NCBI GenBank assembly: GCA_903915625.1
Contig: CAIWTN010000017.1
Location: 1-64,000, forward strand
Direction of reading: 5' to 3'
DNA length: 64,000 bases
From: an uncultured Pseudomonadota bacterium
GTDB taxonomy: Bacteria; Bdellovibrionota_B; Oligoflexia; Oligoflexales; CAIYRB01
Position 1 is the first letter of the stretch. Each line of letters starts with the position of its first letter. The notes under the pieces were generated by a model. It was not told where the DNA came from and did not search any database. It worked only from the letters and a program-made list of their open reading frames with translations. A program made the position numbers and the translations under genes. Of the stretch, positions 47,599 to 57,441 are shown piece after piece.

Positions 47599-50001
47599 CT
47601 AAATATCCATCGTAAGTTTATAGGTCAAATACTTACGTTTGAAATTATTTAACGCTCGGCTGGAAGTCTGGGCCTCATAGCTACCTTCGATCAGTTGTGC
47701 CACAGAATCGGTGACCCACCAGCGCCAGTTTATTCTCAGTTTAATTGAAGAGTCGCTCCGCTGATCAGATGAATTCGGAAATTTCCTCGAATTATATACA
47801 AACCCCAAATTCATATTACCGCGCGGACCTGGCTCGTAAACACTATCCAATCGAAAACCGCTATCGTGAAAATTTTGGTTATGCATGGATACATTACGGT
47901 AATTGCCTTCGCCGACACGAACACCCAGCTTAAAACTCAAATTAGAGATAGCCTGGAATCCAGCACTGACATCATAATATGGCAGCACTGCTGAATAATC
48001 ACCCGATCCAGCTAGCTCCCAACGGATGGGCTCAACGAATCTTTCGCGACCTGGTGCTGCATCAATCGCTTGGGATCTTTCCATGACTGCATGCAAATCA
48101 TACAGCTTCGGCGACCACAGGCTTATATTAGTACCAGTTTTGGTCAGATTTTTCTGACCACCTAAAGTCTCAGCTCCAGCAAAAGCACCGAGTCCGAAGA
48201 TGAGGATGCGATCATCGCGAGTACCACCGAATCCAAGATTGGTGTCAAAACCGATGCGTTGTTTCATCAATGACAATTCACTATTGGTCGGTTTTATATA
48301 ATCAGTGATGTCGGCTTCCACAGTGAATCGAGCCGTAGCACTGTCACCACGATATGGCCAAAGGCTCAGGCGAATGTCACCTTGATAGCCGGAGCCATAA
48401 TTGCTACGCAAATCACCATTGGGTAAAACCAGCTTCAAACTACTCACACGCAAAATACTCGAGTCATAAAATAGACCGAGCGAAGTCGTCGCCTCGTACC
48501 AAGTGTCATCTTTGAGTCTCTTGAGATAGTCACGGGCCGATCTGGAGATCTCGTCATCGTCTCCATTCCAATGCACCTTCGTGAAGGCCGATTTAGCGCG
48601 ATTACGCAAGTTTCTATGATACTGAGCAACGCCAAGTTGATAATTTAGGTTTTTCTGATCAGGATAGTTTAGTTTCGCAGCAGCCTCAAAAGCGCGCGCT
48701 GCCTGACGCCAATGTTTTTGGTTTAATTTTATTTTTCCCATCACAAAATATGGAGTGGCAGCGGATGGATCCAATTGAATCGCGTCTCCTAAGAGCATTG
48801 TTGCGCGATCAAACATGAAAAGCCCAACATATGCCTCGGCGAGGACTGTATTGCCCTCGGAAGTATTTCTGACATGACTCCAATGAGGAGCTAGGGTCTC
48901 TATGGCGCTAATGAAATCTCTATCATGATTAAATGTTCGCGCCTGGTCCATTGCAGCTGCAGGTGTTTTCGGCGCAGGTACGCCGAGATAAAAAGCTCCC
49001 TTATCGGGCCACTTAAGCAGATTCTCCGGTAGATACTGTGCACTTGTCGCTACAACTAGCGACTGGATCTCGCCGAAGTTGGCCAGCTCTGGCATTGCGC
49101 GTGACACCGACTTGGGATTAAAGGACAAGCTATATCCCTGCTCTACCTCAACCGGTATTGATGTTTCGACCCCTTCCGGTTTGGCTGCTAGGAATAGTTT
49201 TGCCCTACCGCGCAGTACCGTCAGCCTTGCGGTGCTTTCACTTGTGACTTGCACCAATATGTCGCCGTCAGAATCAGTCTCTATTCGGCTCTGATCCCCA
49301 ACCTTGATCGCCCAACCAGATCTGCCCGCTCCAAGGTTGCGGGCCCTCAAGCTACCCTGCGTGAGCAGGATCATCCGCGTGGAATCTGTGTCAGTTGACA
49401 GCTGAAGCCTGCTGTCAGCTGCCAGCACATAAGCCGCCGTGCCGCGGCGGCCAAATTCGAGGGCTGATTGCGCGACTGTCTGCAGTGACACATCCCAAGT
49501 CAGCAAATCTGGCAACTTACCGATATCCCGAGCGACACCTCCAAACTCTCGGATACCGTGACCGTAAAGTGGCCTCACAATCCAGTCGTCCGCCGTGAGG
49601 CTTGTTAATCCCCTGGCTGCAACTAGCCGAGGCCTAACGCTAGCTGGACGATGGTCAAGCGGAGGCCTCACTATGCGAATGTTTATCTCGAGGCTGCGCG
49701 AACCAATGGCGTTGCCAACTGTTACAACCACGCTATGTCGGCCCAGTGTCCAATTCCCGGTGTCAATGTCACAGGCAGCTGCCAAGCAAAAAAAAGTATC
49801 ACCTTTCGACCAGGTATATTTGATCTCTTGGCCTACAGCCTGCACCTCGAGTGTCAAAGAGTCACCTTGGTATACCGATAGGTCAGAATCCGAATGTAAC
49901 CGAAGTATTGGAGCCTCTGAGGATTCCGCTAATGCCAAACTGCCCAACTGCAGCAGCAGTGCAATCGCCACAAGTAGCCTTCTCAAAAGCAGCATAATCA
50001 T
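47599..50001 (-). CDS. FecR-like domain + TPR + C-terminal beta-barrel protein
   Basis: Signal peptide; LLTQGSLRARNLG...VKVGDQSRIETDSDGDILVQV (FecR-like); TPRs around PYFVMGKIKLNQKHWRQAARAFEAAAKLN; C-terminal barrel strands. Confidence 0.7.
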   Translation of the reverse strand: MIMLLLRRLLVAIALLLQLGSLALAESSEAPILRLHSDSDLSVYQGDSLTLEVQAVGQEIKYTWSKGDTFFCLAAACDIDTGNWTLGRHSVVVTVGNAIGSRSLEINIRIVRPPLDHRPASVRPRLVAARGLTSLTADDWIVRPLYGHGIREFGGVARDIGKLPDLLTWDVSLQTVAQSALEFGRRGTAAYVLAADSRLQLSTDTDSTRMILLTQGSLRARNLGAGRSGWAIKVGDQSRIETDSDGDILVQVTSESTARLTVLRGRAKLFLAAKPEGVETSIPVEVEQGYSLSFNPKSVSRAMPELANFGEIQSLVVATSAQYLPENLLKWPDKGAFYLGVPAPKTPAAAMDQARTFNHDRDFISAIETLAPHWSHVRNTSEGNTVLAEAYVGLFMFDRATMLLGDAIQLDPSAATPYFVMGKIKLNQKHWRQAARAFEAAAKLNYPDQKNLNYQLGVAQYHRNLRNRAKSAFTKVHWNGDDDEISRSARDYLKRLKDDTWYEATTSLGLFYDSSILRVSSLKLVLPNGDLRSNYGSGYQGDIRLSLWPYRGDSATARFTVEADITDYIKPTNSELSLMKQRIGFDTNLGFGGTRDDRILIFGLGAFAGAETLGGQKNLTKTGTNISLWSPKLYDLHAVMERSQAIDAAPGRERFVEPIRWELAGSGDYSAVLPYYDVSAGFQAISNLSFKLGVRVGEGNYRNVSMHNQNFHDSGFRLDSVYEPGPRGNMNLGFVYNSRKFPNSSDQRSDSSIKLRINWRWWVTDSVAQLIEGSYEAQTSSRALNNFKRKYLTYKLTMDI

Positions 50002-50540
50002 CTTTTCTTACTGAACTTTTTTTTCAGCTCTCGCGCCACCAGCGAAGGCACCAACAGACCGGAGTTACCACCATGACGGGCAATTTCTTTAGCTAAAGAT
50101 GAGGAAATATGACTCAGGTCCGCGCGAGTGGGCAAAAATATAGTCTGCAGCTGCGGTTTCATGGCCTGGTTCATCAGAGCCATGCGCATCTCATAATCAT
50201 AATCGATAGCTGACCGGACACCGCGAATGATCGTAGTTGCCCCTTCCGCCAGGGCGCAATCGACGGTCAAGCCATCAAAACTGATCACCCGAACGTTCTC
50301 GTATTCGCTACACAATGCCTGGGTCATCGCGACACGCTCGGCAGTAGTAAAGAGCGGTGATTTACCATCGGCGGCACCGACGGCGACCACGAGCTCGTCC
50401 AAGAGCGAACTGGCACGCTTTATCAGGTCTTGGTGCCCAAAAGTGGGCGGGTCAAAACTACCCGCAAAAATACCCACCCTCAGCTTCGCTGGGCTTCGCT
50501 GTTTGTTACCTGTGACCCTGCCCTTAGCTATCCGCCCCAC
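49998..50540 (-). CDS. coaD: Pantetheine-phosphate adenylyltransferase
   Basis: GIFAGSFDPPTFGHQDLIKRA, IIRGVRSAIDYDYEMRMALMNQAM, ISSSLAKEIARHGG. Confidence 0.95.
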   Translation of the reverse strand: MGRIAKGRVTGNKQRSPAKLRVGIFAGSFDPPTFGHQDLIKRASSLLDELVVAVGAADGKSPLFTTAERVAMTQALCSEYENVRVISFDGLTVDCALAEGATTIIRGVRSAIDYDYEMRMALMNQAMKPQLQTIFLPTRADLSHISSSLAKEIARHGGNSGLLVPSLVARELKKKFSKKR

Positions 50541-50614
50541 TAGTCCCTCCTGGCCCGTGAGCAGCCACCCTTGGGCTCCTTCACAGCGACAAAATCACTT
50601 GCGTCCTTAGACCT

Positions 50615-51202
50615 TTAAGTCTTTTCTAGCATGGTCAGCAGGGTTTCTCCATACGCGCGCTGCTTGACGACGACCCACGCGCCCTCCGCCGCAGTGTTAA
50701 TCGCGGCCTCAGCATCCACCGCACTCTCAAAGAGCACGGTCGCCGACGGTGCGACCAAATTGACTAAACCAGTCAGAATGTCGACTGCTAACAGCGGGAC
50801 ATCACGATAGGGAGGGTCAACAAAAACCAGATCGAACGGACCTGACGACGGAGCTGACAAACGCCCTAATGCCAACGGCAGGGGACCGGAGTGGACCCGC
50901 AGCTCTGGCGCTAACAAGTTTTGCGCGGTTGCTCGCCGCAACACCTCTGTAATGTTGGCTCGCAGTGCTTTGATCGCACCGGGCGCTTGGTCGACGAAAG
51001 TCGCTGAGCGGGCGCCGCGACTCACGGCCTCTAGGCCCATGGCCCCGCTGCCAGCAAAAAGATCAAGGAAAGAAGCCTCATGGAGCAAGGGCATGAGGAT
51101 GTTAAGAGCTGCGGCGCGCACCTTAGCTGCCGTTGGCCTTGTGGTGTCACCCTGCGGTGTTGCGAGCCGAGCTCCCTTTGCCCATCCGGATGAGATCTGC
51201 AT
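50615..51202 (-). CDS. rsmD: 16S rRNA (guanine(966)-N(2))-methyltransferase RsmD
   Basis: DTTRPTAAKVRAAALNIL, FLDLFAGSGAMGLEAVSRGA, DLVFVDPPY. Confidence 0.92.
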   Translation of the reverse strand: MQISSGWAKGARLATPQGDTTRPTAAKVRAAALNILMPLLHEASFLDLFAGSGAMGLEAVSRGARSATFVDQAPGAIKALRANITEVLRRATAQNLLAPELRVHSGPLPLALGRLSAPSSGPFDLVFVDPPYRDVPLLAVDILTGLVNLVAPSATVLFESAVDAEAAINTAAEGAWVVVKQRAYGETLLTMLEKT

Positions 51203-51370
51203 AAGTCTTCCATTTTTTTACTTAAGACCCTAGAATCGCTTGACCTATCATAGCTAGTTTAGATAGGAGACGGTGCATTAATAGCTGTTGCTATTTTGTA
51301 CTTGTAAATTGCGGTCAATGCCGCCATTTTACGCCGTCCCGGTCATCCTTTTTGTGCGAGTCACCAGCCT

Positions 51371-53281
51371 ATGAATATCCGTCAGATCCAAGAGGCACGC
51401 GAACTTTACGGCATCGACGATTGGGGCGCCGGCTATTTCGGCATCAATGACGAAGGTCACGTCGTCAGCCACCCCACGGGCGAAGAACACCTTAGCGTGT
51501 CACTGCCAGAGGTGATCGCCAAGCTAAAACATCAAGGGATTCACACCCCGCTGATTTTGCGCTTTCCGCAGATCATCGAATGCCAATTGGAGCGCATGCA
51601 CTCGGCCTTCAGGCAGGCTATAGGCGAGTTCAACTTTAAGGGCAAACACGTCGGCGTGTTTCCTTTCAAAGTAAACCAGCGCCGTGAGTTCATTGACGCT
51701 GTCGTTTCTTGTGGTCAACGACTGGACTACGGCCTCGAGGTCGGCAGTAAGACTGAGTTCGTTGCCGCTCTGAGCTACCCGCTAACTGCCAACTCTCTGC
51801 TCATTTGTAACGGCTTTAAAGACCGTGAGTTTATCGACATGGCGTTCCTCGGAGCGGCCATGGGTAAGCGCGTCATTGTGGTCGTCGAGGGTCCAGACGA
51901 GCTTGCTACTTTTATTGAACTAGCTAAGGATCAGCCCGTAGTGCCGCAAGTTGGCCTGCGCGTTCGTCTCTATAGTAAAGGTGCAGGCAAGTGGGAGAAG
52001 AGTTCAGGTGACTCCTCTAAATTTGGCCTGACCACGACCGAAGTTCTCAACTGTCTGTCGATGCTAGAAGAGGCCAACTTTAAAGACCGCTTGGCCATGC
52101 TTCACTTCCACATCGGCTCGCAAATCACTGAAATTAAGCGCTTCAAAAACGCCATCAAAGAAGCGTCACGAGTCTATGCCAAAGTCGTCAAGATGGGTTA
52201 CAGCCCACAATTCCTGAACATCGGCGGCGGTGTCGGTGTCGACTACGACGGTAGTAAGACGTCTTTCCTCTCCAGCGCCAACTACACGATGCAGGAATTT
52301 GCCAACGACGCAGTTTACGTACTCGGCGACGTTTGCGCCAATGAGGGTGTGCCTTACCCGACTATCGTAACGGAAAGCGGCCGTGTCATTGCTGCCTATC
52401 ACTCTGTGGTGGTCACCGACATCCGCGAAGTTCAAGGCGAAGAGTTACTTCCGATCGAAGCGGACTTGCCAGAGTATACTCAGGGCGAAGTTCACAAGAG
52501 CATTAAAGAGCTCAAGTACATCCTTGATAATATTAATCGCAAGAATTACGTGGAATTCTATCACGATGCGATTGAGTATCAGGAAGAGCTATTTACCCTG
52601 TTCAACCTCGGCTACCTAAACATGCAGGATCGGGCCTACGCCGAAGATCTGTTCCGCCGTGTGTGCAGAAGAGCCCTCTACTTTTCTAGCTTCCAGCGTC
52701 ATCAACTAGAAGAATTCGAGGACCTCCAAAAGGCACTGGTCAGTAAGTACCTAGCCAACTTCTCCATGTTCCAGTCGATTCCAGATTCTTGGGCTATCGA
52801 CCAGCTTTTCCCAGTGATGCCTCTTAGTCGCCACGATGAGAAACCATCACACAAAGCAACTATTGTAGACATCACCTGTGACTCAGATGGTTGTTTGGAT
52901 ACCTTCGTCGATCGCGCCGACGTCAAAACGGCACTCGACCTTCACGTGCCAAACAATCAGCCGTATTACATTGGTTTCTTCCTAGTCGGCGCTTACCAGG
53001 AAAGTCTGGCAAACGAACACAATCTGTTCGGAGCTATCCACGAAGCAGAGATTTACATCAATGCAGATGGTGACTGGGAGCTCACTAAGGTGACCAAAGG
53101 CGATCCGATTGACGAGCTACTGGAATCCCGCAATTACGACCTGAAAGAAATGGTGGGATGCTACGAACTGCAGTTCGATCGGGCAATAACCGGCGGCATT
53201 CTATCGGCTGAACAGGCAAAATTGGGGCTGGAAAGGCTCACCAAGTTTATGCGCTCGTACCCCTATCTGATCGATCGTTAG
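51371..53281 (+). CDS. speA: Biosynthetic arginine decarboxylase
   Basis: YGIDDWGAGYFGIND, VFPFKVNQRREFIDAV, GLEVGSKTEF, MLHFHIGSQI, CDSDGCLD, FFLVGAYQE. Confidence 0.96.
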   Translation: MNIRQIQEARELYGIDDWGAGYFGINDEGHVVSHPTGEEHLSVSLPEVIAKLKHQGIHTPLILRFPQIIECQLERMHSAFRQAIGEFNFKGKHVGVFPFKVNQRREFIDAVVSCGQRLDYGLEVGSKTEFVAALSYPLTANSLLICNGFKDREFIDMAFLGAAMGKRVIVVVEGPDELATFIELAKDQPVVPQVGLRVRLYSKGAGKWEKSSGDSSKFGLTTTEVLNCLSMLEEANFKDRLAMLHFHIGSQITEIKRFKNAIKEASRVYAKVVKMGYSPQFLNIGGGVGVDYDGSKTSFLSSANYTMQEFANDAVYVLGDVCANEGVPYPTIVTESGRVIAAYHSVVVTDIREVQGEELLPIEADLPEYTQGEVHKSIKELKYILDNINRKNYVEFYHDAIEYQEELFTLFNLGYLNMQDRAYAEDLFRRVCRRALYFSSFQRHQLEEFEDLQKALVSKYLANFSMFQSIPDSWAIDQLFPVMPLSRHDEKPSHKATIVDITCDSDGCLDTFVDRADVKTALDLHVPNNQPYYIGFFLVGAYQESLANEHNLFGAIHEAEIYINADGDWELTKVTKGDPIDELLESRNYDLKEMVGCYELQFDRAITGGILSAEQAKLGLERLTKFMRSYPYLIDR

Positions 53282-53350
53282 TCAGTTAAGTCAGTGGGTT
53301 ACTGAATTATTTAAACTATTGCTCAAGTCCATCCAGGACTGACCGATGAG

Positions 53351-53388
53351 CCCTCAGGACCGGCTTTTAGCCATCGTGAGGGTTTTTT
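53351..53388 (+). promoter_or_regulatory. Terminator/attenuator-like hairpin with T6 directly before the 53390 start codon
   Basis: CCCTCA-ggacc-GGC-tttta-GCC-atcg-TGAGGG-TTTTTT-c-ATG. The 3' arm TGAGGG is also the only plausible SD. Confidence 0.6.
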
Positions 53389-53389
53389 C

Positions 53390-53869
53390 ATGGGTATTAC
53401 ACTCAACGTAGAAAAAAAAGGTCAGTGGGATCAGCTAGTATACGTGGGTCCTATCAATGAGGATTCCGAAGTACATCTGAAGCCAATGATCACCGCCCTA
53501 GGCACCAACGTCATCATCAACTTCCGTAAAGTGGAGTCCGTGAACAGTTGTGGTGTTCGCGCCTGGATAAACTTCATGCGTGAGGCAGAGAAGGGCCGTA
53601 AGGTTATCTTCGAAGAGTGCACTCCGGAAATCGTAAGTCAGATCAACATGATCCCCAACTTCCGCGGGTCCGCCCAAGTACGATCAGTGTATGCATCCTA
53701 CGCTTGCGGCAAATGCGACCACCAAACTTGGGTACTATTCGAAGAAGGCCGGAATTTACCGTCGTCTGGAACGGCTGAAATTCCGCCTCAAAAGTGCGAG
53801 AAATGCGGCACGATTATGGAGATGGAAGAGCTGGAAGATGAGTTTTTTGCGTGGTTGGATGCAGCATAA
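53390..53869 (+). CDS. STAS-like domain protein with CxxC...CxxC zinc ribbon
   Basis: VIINFRKVESVNSCGVRAWINFM, CGKCD ... CEKCG. Paralogue of 20506-21036. Confidence 0.77.
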   Translation: MGITLNVEKKGQWDQLVYVGPINEDSEVHLKPMITALGTNVIINFRKVESVNSCGVRAWINFMREAEKGRKVIFEECTPEIVSQINMIPNFRGSAQVRSVYASYACGKCDHQTWVLFEEGRNLPSSGTAEIPPQKCEKCGTIMEMEELEDEFFAWLDAA

Positions 53870-53935
53870 ATACAGCTAAACTGATCCCATGGACCGAGGA
53901 CTTAACATTTATTTAGAACTTCATGTGAGACACAA

Positions 53936-54940
53936 ATGGCAGAGGCAGCAGTAAATCTTGAACTTCCTTTAGCAAATGAAGTGCTCGAGGCATTCAAGCC
54001 TTACGAGCACTTCTCCAAGTGCCTTTTGGATGCCTACGCTGTTGTGGATATGAATGGCAAAGTATTAAAATGTAACGCCCTCTTATCGCAAGTGACGGGT
54101 CTTAAGACTAAACAGATTTTGAAGTCTGATTCGCTGACCGATATGCTGGTGCTCACCATCGCTGGCAAACCATTAGATATTAGCGAGCTACTCAATGCTG
54201 CGGGTCCCACTCGCTTTGATGAAGTGACGGCGACAGCGATCATCAATAGCCAGTCGCTTAACCTTATCATTGGGGTTTACCCATTTTCCAGCAACAGTAA
54301 TAACATCGGAGCCTTTATGCTGCTCCGTGATGTGACTGCCGAGACCAACCTACAAGATAAGTACAAAGACAAGGCGACTCAGTCGATCACAGATAATCTC
54401 ACTGGATTATTTAACCGAGCATACTTCAGTGAATATCTGAGCTCTCAGGTCGCAGCACTACAGACCCTACCGCCTGACGCGCCCCAGCGCACCATGTCAG
54501 TCGTCATGCTGGACATCGACTTCTTCAAGAAAATCAATGACGTTTATGGTCACCAAGCTGGTGATTATGTGCTCAGCAATGTCGGCAGGCTGTTGAAAAA
54601 TGGTTTTCGCAAGACAGATATTGTATCGCGCTACGGCGGCGAGGAGTTTCTCGCGATTCTACCCAGCACTGAATTAGTTGGTGCTGCAACAGCTTCTGAA
54701 AAAATTCGCTTGGCGATTGCAAACTTCAGATTCGACTTCAACGGAACGATTATCCCAGTGACGATTTCCAGCGGTGTCTCGCAGGTCACGATTGGCAATG
54801 AGACCCCAACGGAAGCTATGGCGCGCGCTGACGCGGCCCTGTATTTCGCTAAGAAATCCGGGCGAAATCGCGTCGGCGTTCACAATGGCTCGGAACCGGT
54901 AGAACTAGAGCCCAGCCTGATTAAACCCGAATCTGCATAA
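53936..54940 (+). CDS. PAS-like + GGDEF diguanylate cyclase
   Basis: DNLTGLFNRAYFSEYL, MLDIDFFKKINDVYGHQAGDYVL, SRYGGEEFLAILP. N-terminal PAS-like YAVVDMNGKVLKCNALLSQVTG. Confidence 0.93.
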   Translation: MAEAAVNLELPLANEVLEAFKPYEHFSKCLLDAYAVVDMNGKVLKCNALLSQVTGLKTKQILKSDSLTDMLVLTIAGKPLDISELLNAAGPTRFDEVTATAIINSQSLNLIIGVYPFSSNSNNIGAFMLLRDVTAETNLQDKYKDKATQSITDNLTGLFNRAYFSEYLSSQVAALQTLPPDAPQRTMSVVMLDIDFFKKINDVYGHQAGDYVLSNVGRLLKNGFRKTDIVSRYGGEEFLAILPSTELVGAATASEKIRLAIANFRFDFNGTIIPVTISSGVSQVTIGNETPTEAMARADAALYFAKKSGRNRVGVHNGSEPVELEPSLIKPESA

Positions 54941-54941
54941 T

Positions 54942-55382
54942 TCAGTGTAACTGGTCGCCAGTAGAGTCACCAGCAAGCAGGGCATCAGCAAGACGCTCAA
55001 CTTCGAGGTTTAGCAGCTGCCCCTTGAGCTGAAGCGACACTCCGCCCCACTCGTAATCAGTCCAATCGATCGGCAAAAAGACATCGCCGTCTTCACGAAA
55101 GTATTCAGCAAAATACTCTGTGATGTAGTCGACTAGAAAAAGAGCGGCTGCACGCTCGTCAAAATCGTGGTCCATGTGGGCCACCCTGGCCTCGACGGGA
55201 TAGTAGAACGAGCCTGACTGATTCCGGAGGGCAACTTTCGCGTAAACGCCTTGACTGTCTTTGTTAACGGCTGCCTCGAAGTATCGCTGCTTCAGAAGAC
55301 CTGTAAATTTACGGTCCAAAAGCTGCGAGATCTCGGCACAGTCCTCAGCGGTAAGGAAATTCGGTTGCTTTGCCAAAGTCAT
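54942..55382 (-). CDS. Hypothetical protein
   Basis: Overlaps the upstream DUF6178-like gene by 4 bp; conserved-looking acidic protein. Confidence 0.6.
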   Translation of the reverse strand: MTLAKQPNFLTAEDCAEISQLLDRKFTGLLKQRYFEAAVNKDSQGVYAKVALRNQSGSFYYPVEARVAHMDHDFDERAAALFLVDYITEYFAEYFREDGDVFLPIDWTDYEWGGVSLQLKGQLLNLEVERLADALLAGDSTGDQLH

Positions 55383-57223
55383 GATTGCATCTCCTCACTA
55401 CTAACTACGTTGATCAAACTTGCCATGGCCGATCTTTGCGCCACCATCGATGGTAAATCTTTCGCATAAGTGCAGGCGGTACTAAGTTGCAGCAGCAAAT
55501 CGGCTATATCGGCCAAAGTGCCATGAACAGGGTCGGAGACCATTAAACCGGCGGCACGACTTACTGACCATCCAGCGCTAGCACCGGGAGCCAAAGCCAG
55601 GCGCAGGCTTCCTTCAATACTAGCCAGAACATCACTGGCGAGTCCCTGAGCGGACTCCACCGGTAAAGAGACTAGGCGCTCAAACTCGCCTAAGCTAAGA
55701 GGGTCACTCCGGAACTGACCACCAGTCAGCACCCGCGCCAACGCCGTCATCAACCTTTGGTCTAGGGCTGTAGTCGCCGCTTGTAAATCATCATCACCCA
55801 ACGCTGCCACTGCCATTAGACCGGCAATCGCATCCAGTTGACTAGCAAGAGTCATCAGCGAAGCCATACTATTCACAGGAGTAAAGACCACAGCGGAGGC
55901 ACCACGTCCATCGACACGGAACTGTAGCGGCCGGACCGGCAACCTATTACAAGCGCCCTTTAGAGTCTCGGCTTTAGCAAAGCCCAAAATAGGCAGCAGC
56001 TGTTGATCTATTTGCAAAAGCAAGGCACCACATTTATCAAGACGCAACTGACGGCGCATGTCATCGACACCAGGCAAGCCATGTTTCTCGCACTGCTCAA
56101 GCATTGCGTCAGCCAGCTTGCGCACCAGAGTCAGGCCAACTCGAAACAGCGTCTGCGGATGCTCTTGCTTCAAAATCATTGCCGCTAGCGTCACATCGCC
56201 GCTAGCGAGATGCTCAAGACCCAGACTTACTAGTGCCTGGGCATGGTTCATTAGCAACCGCACGCCATTTAGGTCATCTGGCTCAACCTGTGCCGCCGCA
56301 CATAGAGAGTTCGCCAAAAACAATAGCCTTTGCCACAAATCGATGTTGCCATCTTGGTCGCTCTGAGCAGTCCGCTTCAACACCTGCTCTAAGAAAAGCG
56401 CATCGCCGGTCTGCTTCTGGACGAGATCCTCCACACCGGGTACGCCCGATGCCTGCTGCAATAACCAGCGCTGTTCAAGAGGCTTAAGCTCGATCGGTCG
56501 GAAAGCAGCAAGACTTTCTTGATAGCTAACAAAACCGTCCTCGGTCAGTCTAGCGCGGCGGAATTGGCTAATTTGGGCCTCCGACTCATGCGGCGGCATA
56601 AAGGCGGCATGCGCCAACATTGCATATGCATAGGAAATGTCACTAGCCATAGTCGCTTCGACTAAGCTGGTGACAAACTCCACTAGCACTGGATCCTCAG
56701 TCTTAATGCGGTAATAAAGAGTGCCGCATGGCAACCTGTGCAGTGCATCTTGATCCTGGGTGCCAAGTTTTTCGTACTGATCTTCATCGACCAGATCGAT
56801 CATCGGACCTAGTAGTGCTAATTGATACTCTTCATCGAGGTCACGAAAACGACGATAGAACTCCTCGTCACTGACTTCCTTGAACAGAGACAGCCAGCGT
56901 ACCGCTCGGCGCGGCTCCAACGCATCCTGCCGCCAGGCGTCGTAATCAAGTAAACGGACCACTTGCTCTTCGGAGAGGAGAGGCAGCAGCTCGATGCAGT
57001 CCTCAGGCCCCTTAGCTAGCAGCGCCTGAAATATTTGTTGCGTAGGGACCGCCTGAACGGCGGCCTCTGGATCTTCTGCGAGCAACAGTGCGTCAAGGTC
57101 AACAGTGGCCGGTTGTAACATCGGCACGCGACGTTCGGACTCAATAACCAGTCCCTGATGACCGGCATCCATGATGCCAGCTAGGTCACCAGACAGTGTC
57201 TCTTCCGACAATCGGCTTGCCAT
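55379..57223 (-). CDS. DUF6178-like protein
   Basis: IFQALLAKGPEDCIELLPLLSEEQVVRLLDYDAWRQDALEPRRAVRWLSLF... recalled as DUF6178-type pattern. Confidence 0.6.
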   Translation of the reverse strand: MASRLSEETLSGDLAGIMDAGHQGLVIESERRVPMLQPATVDLDALLLAEDPEAAVQAVPTQQIFQALLAKGPEDCIELLPLLSEEQVVRLLDYDAWRQDALEPRRAVRWLSLFKEVSDEEFYRRFRDLDEEYQLALLGPMIDLVDEDQYEKLGTQDQDALHRLPCGTLYYRIKTEDPVLVEFVTSLVEATMASDISYAYAMLAHAAFMPPHESEAQISQFRRARLTEDGFVSYQESLAAFRPIELKPLEQRWLLQQASGVPGVEDLVQKQTGDALFLEQVLKRTAQSDQDGNIDLWQRLLFLANSLCAAAQVEPDDLNGVRLLMNHAQALVSLGLEHLASGDVTLAAMILKQEHPQTLFRVGLTLVRKLADAMLEQCEKHGLPGVDDMRRQLRLDKCGALLLQIDQQLLPILGFAKAETLKGACNRLPVRPLQFRVDGRGASAVVFTPVNSMASLMTLASQLDAIAGLMAVAALGDDDLQAATTALDQRLMTALARVLTGGQFRSDPLSLGEFERLVSLPVESAQGLASDVLASIEGSLRLALAPGASAGWSVSRAAGLMVSDPVHGTLADIADLLLQLSTACTYAKDLPSMVAQRSAMASLINVVSSEEMQS

Positions 57224-57441
57224 GGCGCACTCCTCTATGTATTTCTACCAAGCACGTTTAACGTCAAAGCCTTGTCTCTAGCAGCGGGCAAAGCCCCGGA
57301 CCACAAGGCCATGAGCGGCGCCGGAATGTACCAGGAAATCCTGATTGCCGCAAATCATGCCTGGTCGTGGTATATATACTGTGTAATATTCGGGAGTTGC
57401 TGTCGTCTTGGAGGTGCCCTCTGCAGGTTTTAGTCCCATCG

